Of a stretch of 64,000 nt of DNA, positions 26,924-36,435 are shown in pieces. The notes under the pieces were generated by a model that saw only the letters and a list, made by a program, of their open reading frames with translations, searched no databases and was not told the origin of the DNA. The first letter of the stretch is position 1; each line of letters begins with the position of its first letter. The position numbers and the translations under genes are program-made. Origin of the DNA: Lysinibacillus sp. FSL M8-0337 (GTDB taxonomy: Bacteria > Bacillota > Bacilli > Bacillales_A > Planococcaceae); the NCBI RefSeq assembly GCF_038593855.1, contig NZ_CP151996.1, forward strand, positions 2,294,001 through 2,358,000. Reading direction: 5' to 3'.

Positions 26924-27664
26924 TTATGCATCAATAATGTATGTCAGTTGCGCTAATTTAGCCGCTTTTATTTTATTTTCTGCACTTTTAGCAGCAGTAA
27001 TACCTGTAAATGTCCCTGTTTTCACTCGATACTTGGACTCTTCCTGTTCAACATACGCAACCCAGCCAAAACGTTTTCTCATTATATCTAACACGCTCAT
27101 AGCAGCGCTTCGAGTGCTATATGTTCCTGTGATTATACGATACTTCGATAACTCGTTAGGTGGTTTATCGGGCTTTGGCGTATCAATGCTTGTTACCATT
27201 TGCAAAAAATTAGTCCACGAGATTTTCCCTGTACGCATATTTCTAGGGCAGTTTTTACCACTAAAATAGTGGTGTTGAACGACATTGTCGATCGCTATAT
27301 TTTCATCTTTCATTATTTTTGCTATTAAACTCGCCGCATTTTTTACTGCCTTATTATAATCTCCATCGCTATTAACGCATATTTCAACTTGAATGCCTTG
27401 TGTATTGCCTATATACGTTCCAGCTCCCCAGCATTCCCAATAATGTTCAAAAGATTGTATGGCCTCTTGATCATCCACTTGCCAATGCCAACTAGCATTT
27501 CTACTATTACCGTTGATTTGGAGTCGAGCATGGGCATCTGCGTCGGCTCCAACGCTTGTATTGTCTGTTTCATGTACAACAATATATTTTTTCGCATTAT
27601 TTTTGCCATTTGTAATTTTTGCAGCTTGGGTCGCAGTTACTAATTTTTGACGTATTGATACCAC
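26924..27664 (-). CDS. N-acetylmuramoyl-L-alanine amidase with SPOR domain
   Basis: 246 residues. The N-terminal amidase_2 domain (~1-150) has zinc ligands His31 in YIVVHETDN, the second His in VVQHHYFSGKNCP and the Cys in the same segment. ASWHWQVDD and GNTQGIQVEIC are typical of the CwlA/XlyA group. A linker with KPDKPP leads to two SPOR-like repeats (RIITGTYSTRSAAMSVLDIM and RVKTGTFTGITAAKSAENKI) that bind denuded peptidoglycan. No signal peptide is visible, as in phage-type endolysins and some mother-cell amidases. GTG at 27664 follows GGAAGGGGGG. No phage gene is nearby. Confidence 0.88.
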   Translation of the reverse strand: MVSIRQKLVTATQAAKITNGKNNAKKYIVVHETDNTSVGADADAHARLQINGNSRNASWHWQVDDQEAIQSFEHYWECWGAGTYIGNTQGIQVEICVNSDGDYNKAVKNAASLIAKIMKDENIAIDNVVQHHYFSGKNCPRNMRTGKISWTNFLQMVTSIDTPKPDKPPNELSKYRIITGTYSTRSAAMSVLDIMRKRFGWVAYVEQEESKYRVKTGTFTGITAAKSAENKIKAAKLAQLTYIIDA

Positions 27665-28068
27665 GCGGTTCCCCCCTTCCAAAAGTAGATTCGTTTTAGT
27701 TCTCTAGAATGACTTATTTATGGTAGTGTTACTTTCCTTAAATAGAATGGATAGACTATCATGCTTTCTTTTTATAGTATGTGTTCGCACTCATTTTGTT
27801 TGTGTTTTTATATACACTCTCTTTTACAAAACTACAAGACTTTCGTTATGCTAATTGTAGTGATTAAGTGCTTCAATAAGAACATTAGTAGAATTTGGAG
27901 AAAGCTTCGAATAGTGGATTTTATTTTCGGTTGCCAAAAAAGCAAAGAACATCATCTACATTGGCAATCCAATTCAAAAAAATTATATACATATTAAGTG
28001 GAGACGCGTGAAACAGTGAAACTATTTACATAACGTATATACAACAAAATGTATTGGAGGAGGACAAA

Positions 28069-28104
28069 GTGGAGACTTGGTCTATCTGGCATGGGGAAAA
28101 GTAA
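28069..28104 (+). other. 11-residue open frame with strong ribosome binding site
   Basis: GGAGGAGG followed five bases later by GTG opens METWSIWHGEK and a stop. It may be a leader peptide or the start of a decayed gene. The rest of 27700-28200 has no supported gene. Confidence 0.25.
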
Positions 28105-28202
28105 GTCCAATACAATCATATGGACACTATCACATAAAATCACACTAATAGATTTAGTTAAAGTTTGAAAAAGTGAAAAAGAAATGATTTGGAGGGAATC
28201 AC

Positions 28203-28430
28203 ATTGTTAAAATATTACGTATATTATTTTCACTAGTGGGCATATCTTTGGCATTGTATGGCTTCATTACAAAAGACTTTAAGTTTCAAGCATAGATGAT
28301 ATTATTTTTAGGCTTAACGATGTTAATAATGGGGATACAAGAATTTCAACACCAAAAGAAATTTACAGGTTGGTTATTAATCATCATATGTCTTTTTTCT
28401 TTTTTTGTAGCCATTCAAAGCTTTACTTAA
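28203..28430 (+). pseudogene. DUF3953-like small membrane protein, disrupted
   Basis: One frame gives IVKILRILFSLVGISLALYG, then a TAG at 28293-28295, then MILFLGLTMLIMGIQEF and a second hydrophobic segment to the stop at 28428. This is the pattern of DUF3953 membrane proteins, with the TAG in the middle. GGAGGG lies six bases before an ATT where the start codon should be, so both the start and codon 31 appear damaged. ATT can rarely act as a start, but the internal stop still breaks the protein. Two membrane segments expected. Function of the family unknown. Confidence 0.7.
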
Positions 28431-28583
28431 TTAACCGTTTTTATAAAAAGTATTTTCATTATATATATGAAGGATTTTCAACCTCCCCCCTCGCGCTATC
28501 TTTTAACCATTAACTACCAATAATTCCTTTGTTATGTTACAATTATTTGCAAATAATTGCTAGTAAAGTGAGGTAAAATTGGT

Positions 28584-28877
28584 ATGGCTTATATCAACGA
28601 TTTACAATATTTTTTAGATAGTAGTTCTATTGGTTTGTTATTAGAACTTATTTTAGTTACTACTTGCATTTCCACAATTATTTTCTTCACCACGAAAAAC
28701 CAATATATTTCCTATTTAGCATCGGCACCTATATTTTATTTTATGTCACAATGGTTTTATCAAAATACCCATTTATTATTCATCATCATAGCAATGACAG
28801 TACAAGCCTTTGTTATTGTATGTATTAAGAAGAAGCAAATTAGTCAGGATGAAACGTTAAAGAGCGAAACACTATAA
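28584..28877 (+). CDS. 97-residue membrane protein of unknown function
   Basis: Three hydrophobic segments (about 15-35, 40-58 and 64-82) and a charged Lys-rich tail. ATG at 28584 has GTGAGGT upstream. A hairpin about 20 bases after the stop suggests an independent transcript. I do not recognise a family. Confidence 0.6.
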   Translation: MAYINDLQYFLDSSSIGLLLELILVTTCISTIIFFTTKNQYISYLASAPIFYFMSQWFYQNTHLLFIIIAMTVQAFVIVCIKKKQISQDETLKSETL

Positions 28878-28894
28878 TTAAGATTCTACGATTA

Positions 28895-28934
28895 GGACTT
28901 ACGCCGTTTACATTAAGCGTAATTGGCTAAGTCC
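28895..28934 (+). terminator. Terminator-like hairpin
   Basis: GGACTTA (28895-28901) pairs with TAAGTCC (28928-28934), with an inner ACGC/GCGT pair. CTTTG follows. Confidence 0.5.
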
Positions 28935-29029
28935 CTTTGTTTAAGCATCAAAACAATAGAATAGTGATACGTATTAATAAAAGATATATACCATTCAATT
29001 CACTTAAATAAGTATGGGGGATAAGTCAA

Positions 29030-29230
29030 TTGAGCCAAACTGTGACTTTTTCTGTTGACACGAAGTATAAAGACAGAATACAAGAAACATTTACTTTTGA
29101 ACAATTAGGTCTTAGCGTAGAAATGAACGACGAAAAAATAAAAAAAGAAATAGATAAAATTTTTGAATCTTGGGTTTGGCATAAACTGAATATTTCCTAC
29201 AGTATTGTCTTTAGTAAGAGTAGTGATTGA
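29030..29230 (+). CDS. 66-residue hypothetical protein
   Basis: TTG at 29030 with TGGGGG nine bases upstream. The protein is soluble and acidic, with a beta-like N-terminus (TVTFSVDTKY), a charged helix and the segment KIFESWVWHKLNIS. This layout loosely recalls small phage-type proteins with a WVW motif (the DUF7167 type), but I am not sure. Function unknown. Confidence 0.45.
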   Translation: MSQTVTFSVDTKYKDRIQETFTFEQLGLSVEMNDEKIKKEIDKIFESWVWHKLNISYSIVFSKSSD

Positions 29231-29325
29231 CTTTATATATGTTATATCTATACTGATTCAACGACAAAACTAGGACAGATTACAATACTGCACTATCTAA
29301 TGTAGAGGACATTGGAGGCATATAA

Positions 29326-29508
29326 ATGATTTTGAAAATATTGAACGCCATTATTGGAATATTAATTATCTTTATTGGATCTATTTTCATGAATATAACC
29401 GTCTATAATGAAACAATGCAAACAATGACTTATAAAGGTTTTGGCTTTTTCATTATGATTGTTGGTTTTTTATATCTCAAAAACTTCGCAAAAATGGGGA
29501 AGCAATAA
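29326..29508 (+). CDS. 60-residue two-pass membrane protein
   Basis: ATG at 29326 follows TTGGAGGC. Two hydrophobic stretches (about 5-26 and 38-52) are joined by a short polar loop, and the tail is basic (KNFAKMGKQ). No family recognised. Confidence 0.6.
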   Translation: MILKILNAIIGILIIFIGSIFMNITVYNETMQTMTYKGFGFFIMIVGFLYLKNFAKMGKQ

Positions 29509-29580
29509 ATAGACCAAAAGGATAGCACTAATGGTCATTTACACACACCAGACAAATATATTTAATTTTCAGAATATTTT

Positions 29581-29606
29581 GCGTGCCTGTTATTTCGCGT
29601 GCCTGT
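29581..29606. repeat. Short tandem repeat GCGTGCCTGT
   Basis: GCGTGCCTGT occurs at 29581-29590 and 29597-29606. A related GCGCCTGTCACTGTACAG string appears on the minus strand near 50290. Confidence 0.5.
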
Positions 29607-29714
29607 CACTCACTATCTTAAACCTAATGGCCTGCTCAATGTCTTTATACCATACTTGACAACTTGGTTTAATAAACGTATTATCAACTTCATACATTAG
29701 TTAGAGGTGATCTT

Positions 29715-30896
29715 GTGAATTTTCAAAATCAAGTAGCACAATTACATACACTTTTCGATGAAATTGTAGCAAATCGTCGTTATATGCATATGCATCCTGA
29801 ATTATCATTTGAAGAAGACAATACAGCCATTTTTATTGCCGATACATTAAAAGCATATGGTATCCCATTCCGTGAACGAGTTGGTAAAAAAGGAATCGTC
29901 GCTAGCATTGATGGCGCGTTACCAGGAAAAACCATCGCGTTCCGTGCCGATTTCGATGCCCTTCCAATCAATGATGAAAAGGACGTGCCCTATAAATCCA
30001 CTGTACCTGGTGTTATGCACGCATGTGGACATGATGGACATACCGCTGCACTACTTGCATTCGCCAAAATCGTGCAGCAAAATAAAGAGCAATTAAAGGG
30101 CTCTATTCGTTTAATTTTCCAACCTGCGGAAGAAAAACCACCAGGTGGCGCAAAATTTATGATAGAGGATGGCGCACTTGATGGTGTGGATTATGTATTT
30201 GGCGCTCATTTAGCGTCAGACTTACCTTTAGGAAAACTATCAACTGCCGCTGGTCCAATTATGGCCTCTGTTGACGCATTTACGATTAAATTATTCGGGA
30301 AAGGTGGACATGGAGCCTATCCACATACAACGAAGGACTCAATCATCGCAGCGACTCAGCTTATTCAAAACTTCCAGCAAATCGTTAGCCGCCGAGTAAA
30401 TCCAACTGAAGCTGCGGTTGTCACTGTTGGTAGTTTACACGCGGGAAATGCATTTAATGTTATTGCAGATACTGCAACCTTAGAAGGTACTGTTCGTACA
30501 TTAAATCAAAATGTACGTGACCAGATTGAAAAAGAGATTTTCGCTATTTTAGAAGGCTTAAAAGTTTCAAATTATGTAGACTATGAAATCGATTATTTAA
30601 AAGGCTATCCAGTGTTAATTAATACAGAAGAAGAATCTGTAGTCGTTGAACAATTAATAAAAGAGCACTTTACAGCAGAAGCGTTTGACATGAAAACGCC
30701 CGTATTAGGAGCTGAAGATTTCGCCTATTACTTACAACATGTACCTGGAAACTTTATTCACGTCGGTTCTGCTAATGAACAGACAACTACACAATTCCCT
30801 CACCACCATCCGAAATTTGATTTTGATGAGCGAGCATTGTTAAATATCGCGACAATATTCCTAAAAATTGTTGATTATTACGGTAAAGTCGAATAA
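29715..30896 (+). CDS. M20 family metallo-amidohydrolase (N-acyl-amino-acid hydrolase type)
   Basis: 393 residues. Family motifs in order: MHMHPELSFEE, FRADFDALPI, the metal-binding MHACGHDGHTAAL, FQPAEEKPPGG with the catalytic Glu, the dimerisation-lid motif GKGGHGAYPH, and VLGAEDFAYY near the end with PHHHPKFDFDE. The enzymes remove acyl groups from amino acids, or hydrolyse related amides such as hippurate or indole-acetyl conjugates, using two metal ions. No signal peptide, so cytoplasmic. GTG at 29715 follows TTAGAGGTGAT. A strong terminator follows, and the convergent peptide-import operon may supply related substrates, which is only a suggestion. Confidence 0.93.
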   Translation: MNFQNQVAQLHTLFDEIVANRRYMHMHPELSFEEDNTAIFIADTLKAYGIPFRERVGKKGIVASIDGALPGKTIAFRADFDALPINDEKDVPYKSTVPGVMHACGHDGHTAALLAFAKIVQQNKEQLKGSIRLIFQPAEEKPPGGAKFMIEDGALDGVDYVFGAHLASDLPLGKLSTAAGPIMASVDAFTIKLFGKGGHGAYPHTTKDSIIAATQLIQNFQQIVSRRVNPTEAAVVTVGSLHAGNAFNVIADTATLEGTVRTLNQNVRDQIEKEIFAILEGLKVSNYVDYEIDYLKGYPVLINTEEESVVVEQLIKEHFTAEAFDMKTPVLGAEDFAYYLQHVPGNFIHVGSANEQTTTQFPHHHPKFDFDERALLNIATIFLKIVDYYGKVE

Positions 30897-30904
30897 TAAA
30901 CGCA

Positions 30905-30938
30905 ACGGATTTGAAAAATAAATATTTTTCAAATCCGT
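30905..30938. terminator. Terminator after the M20 hydrolase gene
   Basis: ACGGATTTGAAAAAT (30905-30919) pairs perfectly with ATTTTTCAAATCCGT (30924-30938), followed by TTTTTG. Confidence 0.88.
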
Positions 30939-30988
30939 TTTTGTGTCGTTTGCAGGAAAAAAATTTAAGCGGAAAATGGTAAATGCCA

Positions 30989-31035
30989 AAAAGGACAAAT
31001 CCGAAAACTAATGACTTTTACGGATTTGTCCTTTT
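30989..31035 (-). terminator. Terminator of the peptide ABC operon
   Basis: AAAAGGACAAATCCG (30989-31003) pairs with CGGATTTGTCCTTTT (31021-31035). It shares GGATTTG with the neighbouring terminator at 30905-30938. Confidence 0.85.
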
Positions 31036-31036
31036 A

Positions 31037-31960
31037 CTACTTTGAATTATGTGGGTCCAGTGCATCTCGCAATGCATCCCCAATATAGTTAATGGCTAAC
31101 ACTGTCAATAATATTAAAATACCTGGTGGAATCCAAAGCCATGGTTGATCTGTTAATATCGAAATCGACTGGGCATTAGATAGCATATTCCCCCAACTTG
31201 CATCTGGTGGTTGTACACCTAAGCCTAGAAAGCTTAATGCTGCTTCATCTAATATTGCCCCTGCCACACCAGATGTTGCATAAATCAAAATTGGTGCAAC
31301 CGTATTCGGTAAAATATGCTTAAACAAAATACGTGGCGTGCTATATCCTAATGCAATACTTGCTTTCACATAGTCTGATTGCTTAATCGCTAAGACATTT
31401 CCGCGCACAAGTCGAGCAATACCTGGCCAACCTAATACCCCTAAAATTAAAATGATATTCGTTAACCCTGGCCCTACAATACTTGCCACAACTAAAATAA
31501 ACAAAATATATGGAAATGACATAAACATATCTGTAATACGCATTACAATCCCATCTATCATGCCACCAAAATACCCGGAAATTAAACCTAACACCGTACC
31601 GATAATCGCAGAAATTGCCACAGCTCCAATACCTACGGCTAACGAAACACGTGCCGCATAAATAACTCGACTCAACACGTCTCGTCCCACTTGGTCAGTT
31701 CCTAGTAAGTGCTGCAAAGAAGGTGGTGCACTAAATTCACCAGTAATTTCAGCAGGGTCAAATGGAGCAAAAACCGGCGCAAGAATGGCTGCCATCGTTA
31801 TAATCGCTAAAAACCAAAGTCCAATTACAGCTAATTTATGCCTTTTGAATCGTTTCCAAAACATGCCCTTCGTATTCGATACAGCAGATTCTTCACTCCA
31901 AGTGACCGTTTGCTCTGTATCATATTGTTTTTTATTAAAATATCGCTTAAATATACTCAT
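31037..31960 (-). CDS. Oligopeptide/dipeptide ABC transporter permease (OppC/DppC type)
   Basis: 307 residues with six membrane segments. The N-terminal OppC_N segment (WKRFKRHKLAVIGLWFL) and the EAA loop region (YVKASIALGYSTPRILFKHILPN) are clear. It forms the import channel together with the OppB-type subunit, whose gene overlaps it by four bases. Last gene of the operon, followed by a strong terminator. The substrate class is short peptides by family; exact specificity is set by the binding protein. Confidence 0.94.
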   Translation of the reverse strand: MSIFKRYFNKKQYDTEQTVTWSEESAVSNTKGMFWKRFKRHKLAVIGLWFLAIITMAAILAPVFAPFDPAEITGEFSAPPSLQHLLGTDQVGRDVLSRVIYAARVSLAVGIGAVAISAIIGTVLGLISGYFGGMIDGIVMRITDMFMSFPYILFILVVASIVGPGLTNIILILGVLGWPGIARLVRGNVLAIKQSDYVKASIALGYSTPRILFKHILPNTVAPILIYATSGVAGAILDEAALSFLGLGVQPPDASWGNMLSNAQSISILTDQPWLWIPPGILILLTVLAINYIGDALRDALDPHNSK

Positions 31961-32931
31961 CGTTTGCCACCCCCAACATAGCTTTTACGAATACGTGGGT
32001 CGACAAATGCGTATACAATATCCGTTAAAATATTGGCAGCTATAACGACGAAAGCTGCAACTAGGTTTAATCCCATAATTGTTGAGTAATCTCGACTCAT
32101 AATGGATGAAAGTGTCAGCTGACCGATTCCTGGCCAAGAGAAAATTTGTTCGATGACAACTGCCCCACCAAATAAAATCGAAACCTCTAAACCGACAATT
32201 GTGACAATTGGAATTAAAGCATTACGCAACGCATGCTTATTCACGACAAAAAATTCCTTCACACCTTTTGCACGAGCCGTACGCAAAAAGTCTTGTCCCA
32301 TAATTTCAAGCATAGCCGAGCGCACATAACGAATGTTCCGCCCAGCAACGTTTGCGACAAGCACGGTCACTGGTAAAATCATATGCCATAAAAGTGATCC
32401 AAGGCTTCCTTCAGAACCTAATTCTTTCATACCGCCTGAAGGCAACCAGTTTAATTGTATGGAGAAAATATAAACTAATAATAAAGCGAAAAAGAAATTT
32501 GGTATGGAAATCCCTAAAAATGAACCCGTTACAAAGGTATAATCAAGCTTTGAATATTGCTTCGTCGCACTATAAATGCCAATTGGAATGGCAATCATTA
32601 ACCCTAACACTAAAGCTGTGCCCATTAAAATAACAGTTGGACCCATGCGGCTGGCAATTAACTCTGTTACCGGCTCATACGTAATCATCGAATAACCTAA
32701 ATCGCCATTTAACACTAAGTTTTTTAACCAATGCCAATACTGAATGTAGGCTGGGTCATTAAGCCCTAATTCTATCATTTTAGCCTCTCTTGCCGCATCT
32801 GGTAGCTTAGGGCTTACAAGCATATCAACAGGATTACCTGGTGCCATTCGCATAATAATGAAGTTAATAACCGATACACCAAATAGCACGGGGATGGCGA
32901 TTAATAATCGTCTTAAAATATAGCCTATCAT
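31957..32931 (-). CDS. Oligopeptide/dipeptide ABC transporter permease (OppB/DppB type)
   Basis: 324 residues. The conserved start MIGYILRRLLIAIPVLFGVSVINF, the large periplasmic-side loop with APGNPVD, and the EAA loop DFLRTARAKGVKEFFVVNKHA are all present. About six membrane segments. The start overlaps the stop of the OppF-type ATPase gene by four bases, giving tight coupling. Confidence 0.94.
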   Translation of the reverse strand: MIGYILRRLLIAIPVLFGVSVINFIIMRMAPGNPVDMLVSPKLPDAAREAKMIELGLNDPAYIQYWHWLKNLVLNGDLGYSMITYEPVTELIASRMGPTVILMGTALVLGLMIAIPIGIYSATKQYSKLDYTFVTGSFLGISIPNFFFALLLVYIFSIQLNWLPSGGMKELGSEGSLGSLLWHMILPVTVLVANVAGRNIRYVRSAMLEIMGQDFLRTARAKGVKEFFVVNKHALRNALIPIVTIVGLEVSILFGGAVVIEQIFSWPGIGQLTLSSIMSRDYSTIMGLNLVAAFVVIAANILTDIVYAFVDPRIRKSYVGGGKR

Positions 32932-33779
32932 GCATCTATCCCCTTTTCACGCTGAATAATACTTCGCTTCGTCGGATCCGGCTTCGGATAAGCACGTAGT
33001 AATTTTTTTGTATAGTCATGTTGAGGGTTTAAGAAAACTTGCTCTGTCGTACCCATCTCCACAATTTTGCCTGCATACATTACGGCTATCCGATCACTAA
33101 TATATTTCATTGCACCTAAACCGTGTGCAATAAATAAATACGTTAAGCCCAATTCATTTTGAAGCTGCTTAAACAAGTTTAAAATTTGCGCTTGAATCGA
33201 TACATCTAATGCGGATACAGGTTCATCACAAATTAATAATCTAGGTCTTACAGCTAATGCACGAGCAATGCCGACACGTTGGCGTTGACCACCAGAAAAC
33301 TCATGTGGGTACCGTCCCTTGGCCGTCGCTGGAAGCCCCACTAACCCAAGTAATCGCTCTACTTCCTGTTCTATCTCATTCGTGGGGACAATTTTATGTA
33401 CGCGCAGCGGTTCTGCAAGTAATGATCCGATTGTTTGTCTTGGATTTAGTGAAGAATAGGGATCTTGGAAAACAATTTGAATTTGTTGACTTAAACTTAC
33501 GCGATCTGTGCGATAATCCATTTGTTGACCATCAAATAAAATACGACCACCTGTTTTCGGTTCTAGACCGATAATTGTTCGCCCTAATGTTGATTTCCCA
33601 CAGCCTGATTCTCCTACAAGCCCGACTGTTTCACCTTCATAGATTTCGAATGAAACACCATCTACTGCTTTTACATAGTCGGTTTTTAAATTCATAAACC
33701 CTGTTTTATACGGATAGTATGTTTTAACCTCTTCTAAGACAAGTAACGGAGAGTTGTTTCGTTCAGTTTTGATTGTCAT
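32928..33779 (-). CDS. Oligopeptide ABC transporter ATP-binding protein (OppF/DppF type)
   Basis: 283 residues. Walker A GESGCGKST, Q-loop FQDPYSSLNPR (the family hallmark), signature FSGGQRQRVGIARAL and Walker B LLICDEPVSALD are intact. The His switch appears as FIAHGLGAM, in place of the more usual FIxHDL. The C-terminal oligopeptide-family extension is shorter than in OppD, with no Cys cluster. It overlaps the OppD gene by 17 bases. Confidence 0.93.
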   Translation of the reverse strand: MTIKTERNNSPLLVLEEVKTYYPYKTGFMNLKTDYVKAVDGVSFEIYEGETVGLVGESGCGKSTLGRTIIGLEPKTGGRILFDGQQMDYRTDRVSLSQQIQIVFQDPYSSLNPRQTIGSLLAEPLRVHKIVPTNEIEQEVERLLGLVGLPATAKGRYPHEFSGGQRQRVGIARALAVRPRLLICDEPVSALDVSIQAQILNLFKQLQNELGLTYLFIAHGLGAMKYISDRIAVMYAGKIVEMGTTEQVFLNPQHDYTKKLLRAYPKPDPTKRSIIQREKGIDA

Positions 33780-34767
33780 GACTACTCTCCTCCTTGTGCA
33801 CTATCTTTTGCCATTCAAAGCATCTCGTTTTATGGCCATTTTCGACTTCAATTAATGGTGGTTGTTGTTTTTTACATTGCGCTGTTGCAAAAGTGCAGCG
33901 ATTTGCAAAACGACAGCCTACAATATTTTGGTACCTTCCTGGTATCGTCCCTGGTATTGCCTTTAATTGTTTATCGTCAAAATCCATGGATGGAATAGAA
34001 TCCATTAGGCCCATTGTATACGGGTGTAATGGTCGCTCAAACAATGTAAAAACATCAGCTTCTTCGACAACTTGCCCTGCATACATAACGATGACACGAT
34101 CTGCCATTTCTGCCACAACACCTAAATCATGTGTAATAAGTAAGACAGATGTTTGTAACTCAGTACATAAATCATTCATTACGCGCATAATTTGCGCTTG
34201 TACCGTGACATCAAGTGCTGTTGTCGGTTCATCCGCAATTAATAGTTTTGGTTTACATACTAAGGCGATGGCAATCATGACACGTTGACGCATTCCACCT
34301 GATAATGAAAATGGGAATTGCTTCATCACACGTGTAGCATTAGGAATACCCACTTTATCTAACATATTTTGCGCAATTGCTTTTGCTTCCTTTTTATCGA
34401 CATCTGTATGGAGTAAGATGGTCTCTACTAGCTGATGACCAATTGTAAAAACAGGATTTAACGCGGTCATTGGCTCTTGGAAAATCATTGAAATTTCATT
34501 TCCACGTAACGGTTGAAATTCTTTGTCAGAAAGTGCTGTTAAGTTTTTACCTTCTAAATTAATTTCACCATGCACAATTGAACCGCGCTTCCCTAATAGA
34601 CGCATAATAGAAAGTGCCGTTACGCTCTTCCCGCTTCCCGACTCTCCTACAATCGCCAATGTTTCGCTTTTTTTCACATCAAAGCTTACATCGTCGACAC
34701 TGACTACTTTTCCATATTCAGTTTCGAAAGCCGTTTTCAGCTGTTTTACGCTCAGCAAACTCTCCAT
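33763..34767 (-). CDS. Oligopeptide ABC transporter ATP-binding protein (OppD/DppD type)
   Basis: 334 residues. Walker A GESGSGKS, Q-loop FQEPMTALNPV, signature LSGGMRQRVMIAIAL, Walker B LLIADEPTTALD and the switch LITHDLG. The C-terminal oligopeptide-binding region contains the family Cys pattern CRFANRCTFATAQCKKQQPP, which holds an iron-sulfur or zinc site in characterised members. Pairs with the OppF-type ATPase as a heterodimer. Confidence 0.94.
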   Translation of the reverse strand: MESLLSVKQLKTAFETEYGKVVSVDDVSFDVKKSETLAIVGESGSGKSVTALSIMRLLGKRGSIVHGEINLEGKNLTALSDKEFQPLRGNEISMIFQEPMTALNPVFTIGHQLVETILLHTDVDKKEAKAIAQNMLDKVGIPNATRVMKQFPFSLSGGMRQRVMIAIALVCKPKLLIADEPTTALDVTVQAQIMRVMNDLCTELQTSVLLITHDLGVVAEMADRVIVMYAGQVVEEADVFTLFERPLHPYTMGLMDSIPSMDFDDKQLKAIPGTIPGRYQNIVGCRFANRCTFATAQCKKQQPPLIEVENGHKTRCFEWQKIVHKEESSHDNQN

Positions 34768-34788
34768 ATAAACACGTCCTATCTCTCT

Positions 34789-36399
34789 CTATTTAACAGT
34801 CCACTCATGTACGTTAATAAACATACCGAAGTCACTTGGTTTAGCGCCTTGAACACGTTTATTTACTGCTCCCAATGCTGTTGTTGCATAAATTGATGGC
34901 ATCGGTACATCTTGTTGTGTAATTTCTTGTAATTCACCATATAACGCTTTTATTTTCACTTCATCTACTTCAGTCGCTAGTGCAGCTAAAATTTCATTCA
35001 CACGTGCATTGTGATAAGCGTTTGGATTGCCTTCCCCTAAGAAGTAAGAAATATCCGGAAGTGGATTAATTGGTGTAATGGATACTGTTAAAATCGCTAA
35101 ATCATATTTCTGGCTTACAATTTCATCAATAATTGTTCCGAAATCCATCATTTGGATTTCAGCTGTAATACCTGCTTCACGTAAGTTTTCTACGATGATG
35201 TTTGCAGCCTGCTCTAATGTGGCATCACCTGATAACACAGCTAATTTCAACTTTTTGCTTGAATCCCATCCAGACTCAGCTAATAATTGTTTGGCTTTTT
35301 CTAAATCATATTTAACCGGTTTAACTTCTTCATTTAAGTATGGGCTGTTGCTTGGGAAGAAGCCATCTGTTACTTCACCCGCACCTTTTAATAGGTTATC
35401 AATAATTAATTGACGGTTCATCGCATACGAAATTGCTTGACGTTGCTTCGCATCCGCTACAACGTTTTCATTAATATACATATATTGTGTAGCTAATGGC
35501 TCACCATAAGTCGATGTTAATGTATTTAAACCTTGCACATTTGCATAATCGGATACCGGAATAACACCTGCAGACGGTATATTCATATCAATTTCACCAC
35601 TTTTTAATTGAGCAGCAATTTGATTTCCTTGTAAGACCTTAAAGTTTAATTGATCTAAAGAAGAAGCACCTTTGAAGTAATTTTTATTGGGTACCATTTC
35701 TACATAATGTGAACGATCCATTTTTGAAATAATGAATGGACCAGATGTTACGGTTGGATTTTGCATAAAATCACTTGCATTTAGCTCTTCCACTGCAATT
35801 TTTTCTAGTTGTGCCTTCGGTAATGTTAATAAATAACGCCCTACTGTATCTTGGAAAATCGATAACGTCGTTGGTTTTTTTGTTTTAATTTGAATTGTAT
35901 CTCCATCTACTTTTGTCACGCCTGAAATAGATGTAGAACCTTGTGGTAAATAACCGCTATCATCTAAACCTTCCACAATCGCAAACATATACGCATAATT
36001 TGACGCTACGACAGGGTTTGCCATTAATTGCAATGTGTAAATGACGTCATCTGTTGTAATATCTGTACCATCTGTCCATTTTGCTTCTTTGTTTAAGTTA
36101 ATTGTAAATGTTTGATTGTCTTGCGTTGTAATGGAATCAGCTAACATTGGCTGATAGTTTAATTTTGAATCTAAATCAACTAATGGTAAAAATAATAGAT
36201 TTGAAACATACGTAGAAACTAATCCACTTGGTTGTAATGGATTAATGTTGCTAGCTGGGTACGTAACACCGATATTGACAACATTTTTATCACTGCTCTT
36301 TCCCTTAGAAGAAGGTTCATCGTTACCACATGCTGCTAAAACCACTAGTACTGCCATTGTTAATAACGCTAACATAAAATTTTTCGAGTTTTTGAACAT
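34789..36399 (-). CDS. Oligopeptide ABC transporter substrate-binding lipoprotein (SBP family 5)
   Basis: 536 residues. The lipoprotein signal ends in LAACGNDEPSS with the lipid-modified Cys at about residue 24. It has the OppA/DppA-like fold segments: the binding-cleft stretch TINLNKEAKWTDGTDITTDDVIYTL, the middle QAISYAMNRQLIIDNLLKG, and YDLEKAKQLLAESGWD. RBS AGGAG before the ATG. The ABC transporter genes follow directly, while the upstream genes encode a peptidase-like hydrolase and a DUF1684 protein. The ligand is probably a short peptide or peptide-like compound. Confidence 0.93.
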   Translation of the reverse strand: MFKNSKNFMLALLTMAVLVVLAACGNDEPSSKGKSSDKNVVNIGVTYPASNINPLQPSGLVSTYVSNLLFLPLVDLDSKLNYQPMLADSITTQDNQTFTINLNKEAKWTDGTDITTDDVIYTLQLMANPVVASNYAYMFAIVEGLDDSGYLPQGSTSISGVTKVDGDTIQIKTKKPTTLSIFQDTVGRYLLTLPKAQLEKIAVEELNASDFMQNPTVTSGPFIISKMDRSHYVEMVPNKNYFKGASSLDQLNFKVLQGNQIAAQLKSGEIDMNIPSAGVIPVSDYANVQGLNTLTSTYGEPLATQYMYINENVVADAKQRQAISYAMNRQLIIDNLLKGAGEVTDGFFPSNSPYLNEEVKPVKYDLEKAKQLLAESGWDSSKKLKLAVLSGDATLEQAANIIVENLREAGITAEIQMMDFGTIIDEIVSQKYDLAILTVSITPINPLPDISYFLGEGNPNAYHNARVNEILAALATEVDEVKIKALYGELQEITQQDVPMPSIYATTALGAVNKRVQGAKPSDFGMFINVHEWTVK

Positions 36400-36435
36400 T
36401 GTTATTTCTCCTATTTCTCTAAATTAGGTGCTTCA

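Noticed and set aside
26924..27664. Prophage lysis gene
   Set aside because: The amidase resembles endolysins, but no other phage genes are nearby; the SPOR tail fits a chromosomal wall hydrolase.
27761..27997. 78-codon plus-strand frame rich in Cys and Lys
   Set aside because: No ribosome binding site and no family resemblance.
33794..34288. 164-codon plus-strand frame opposite the OppD-type gene
   Set aside because: Shadow with no ribosome binding site.
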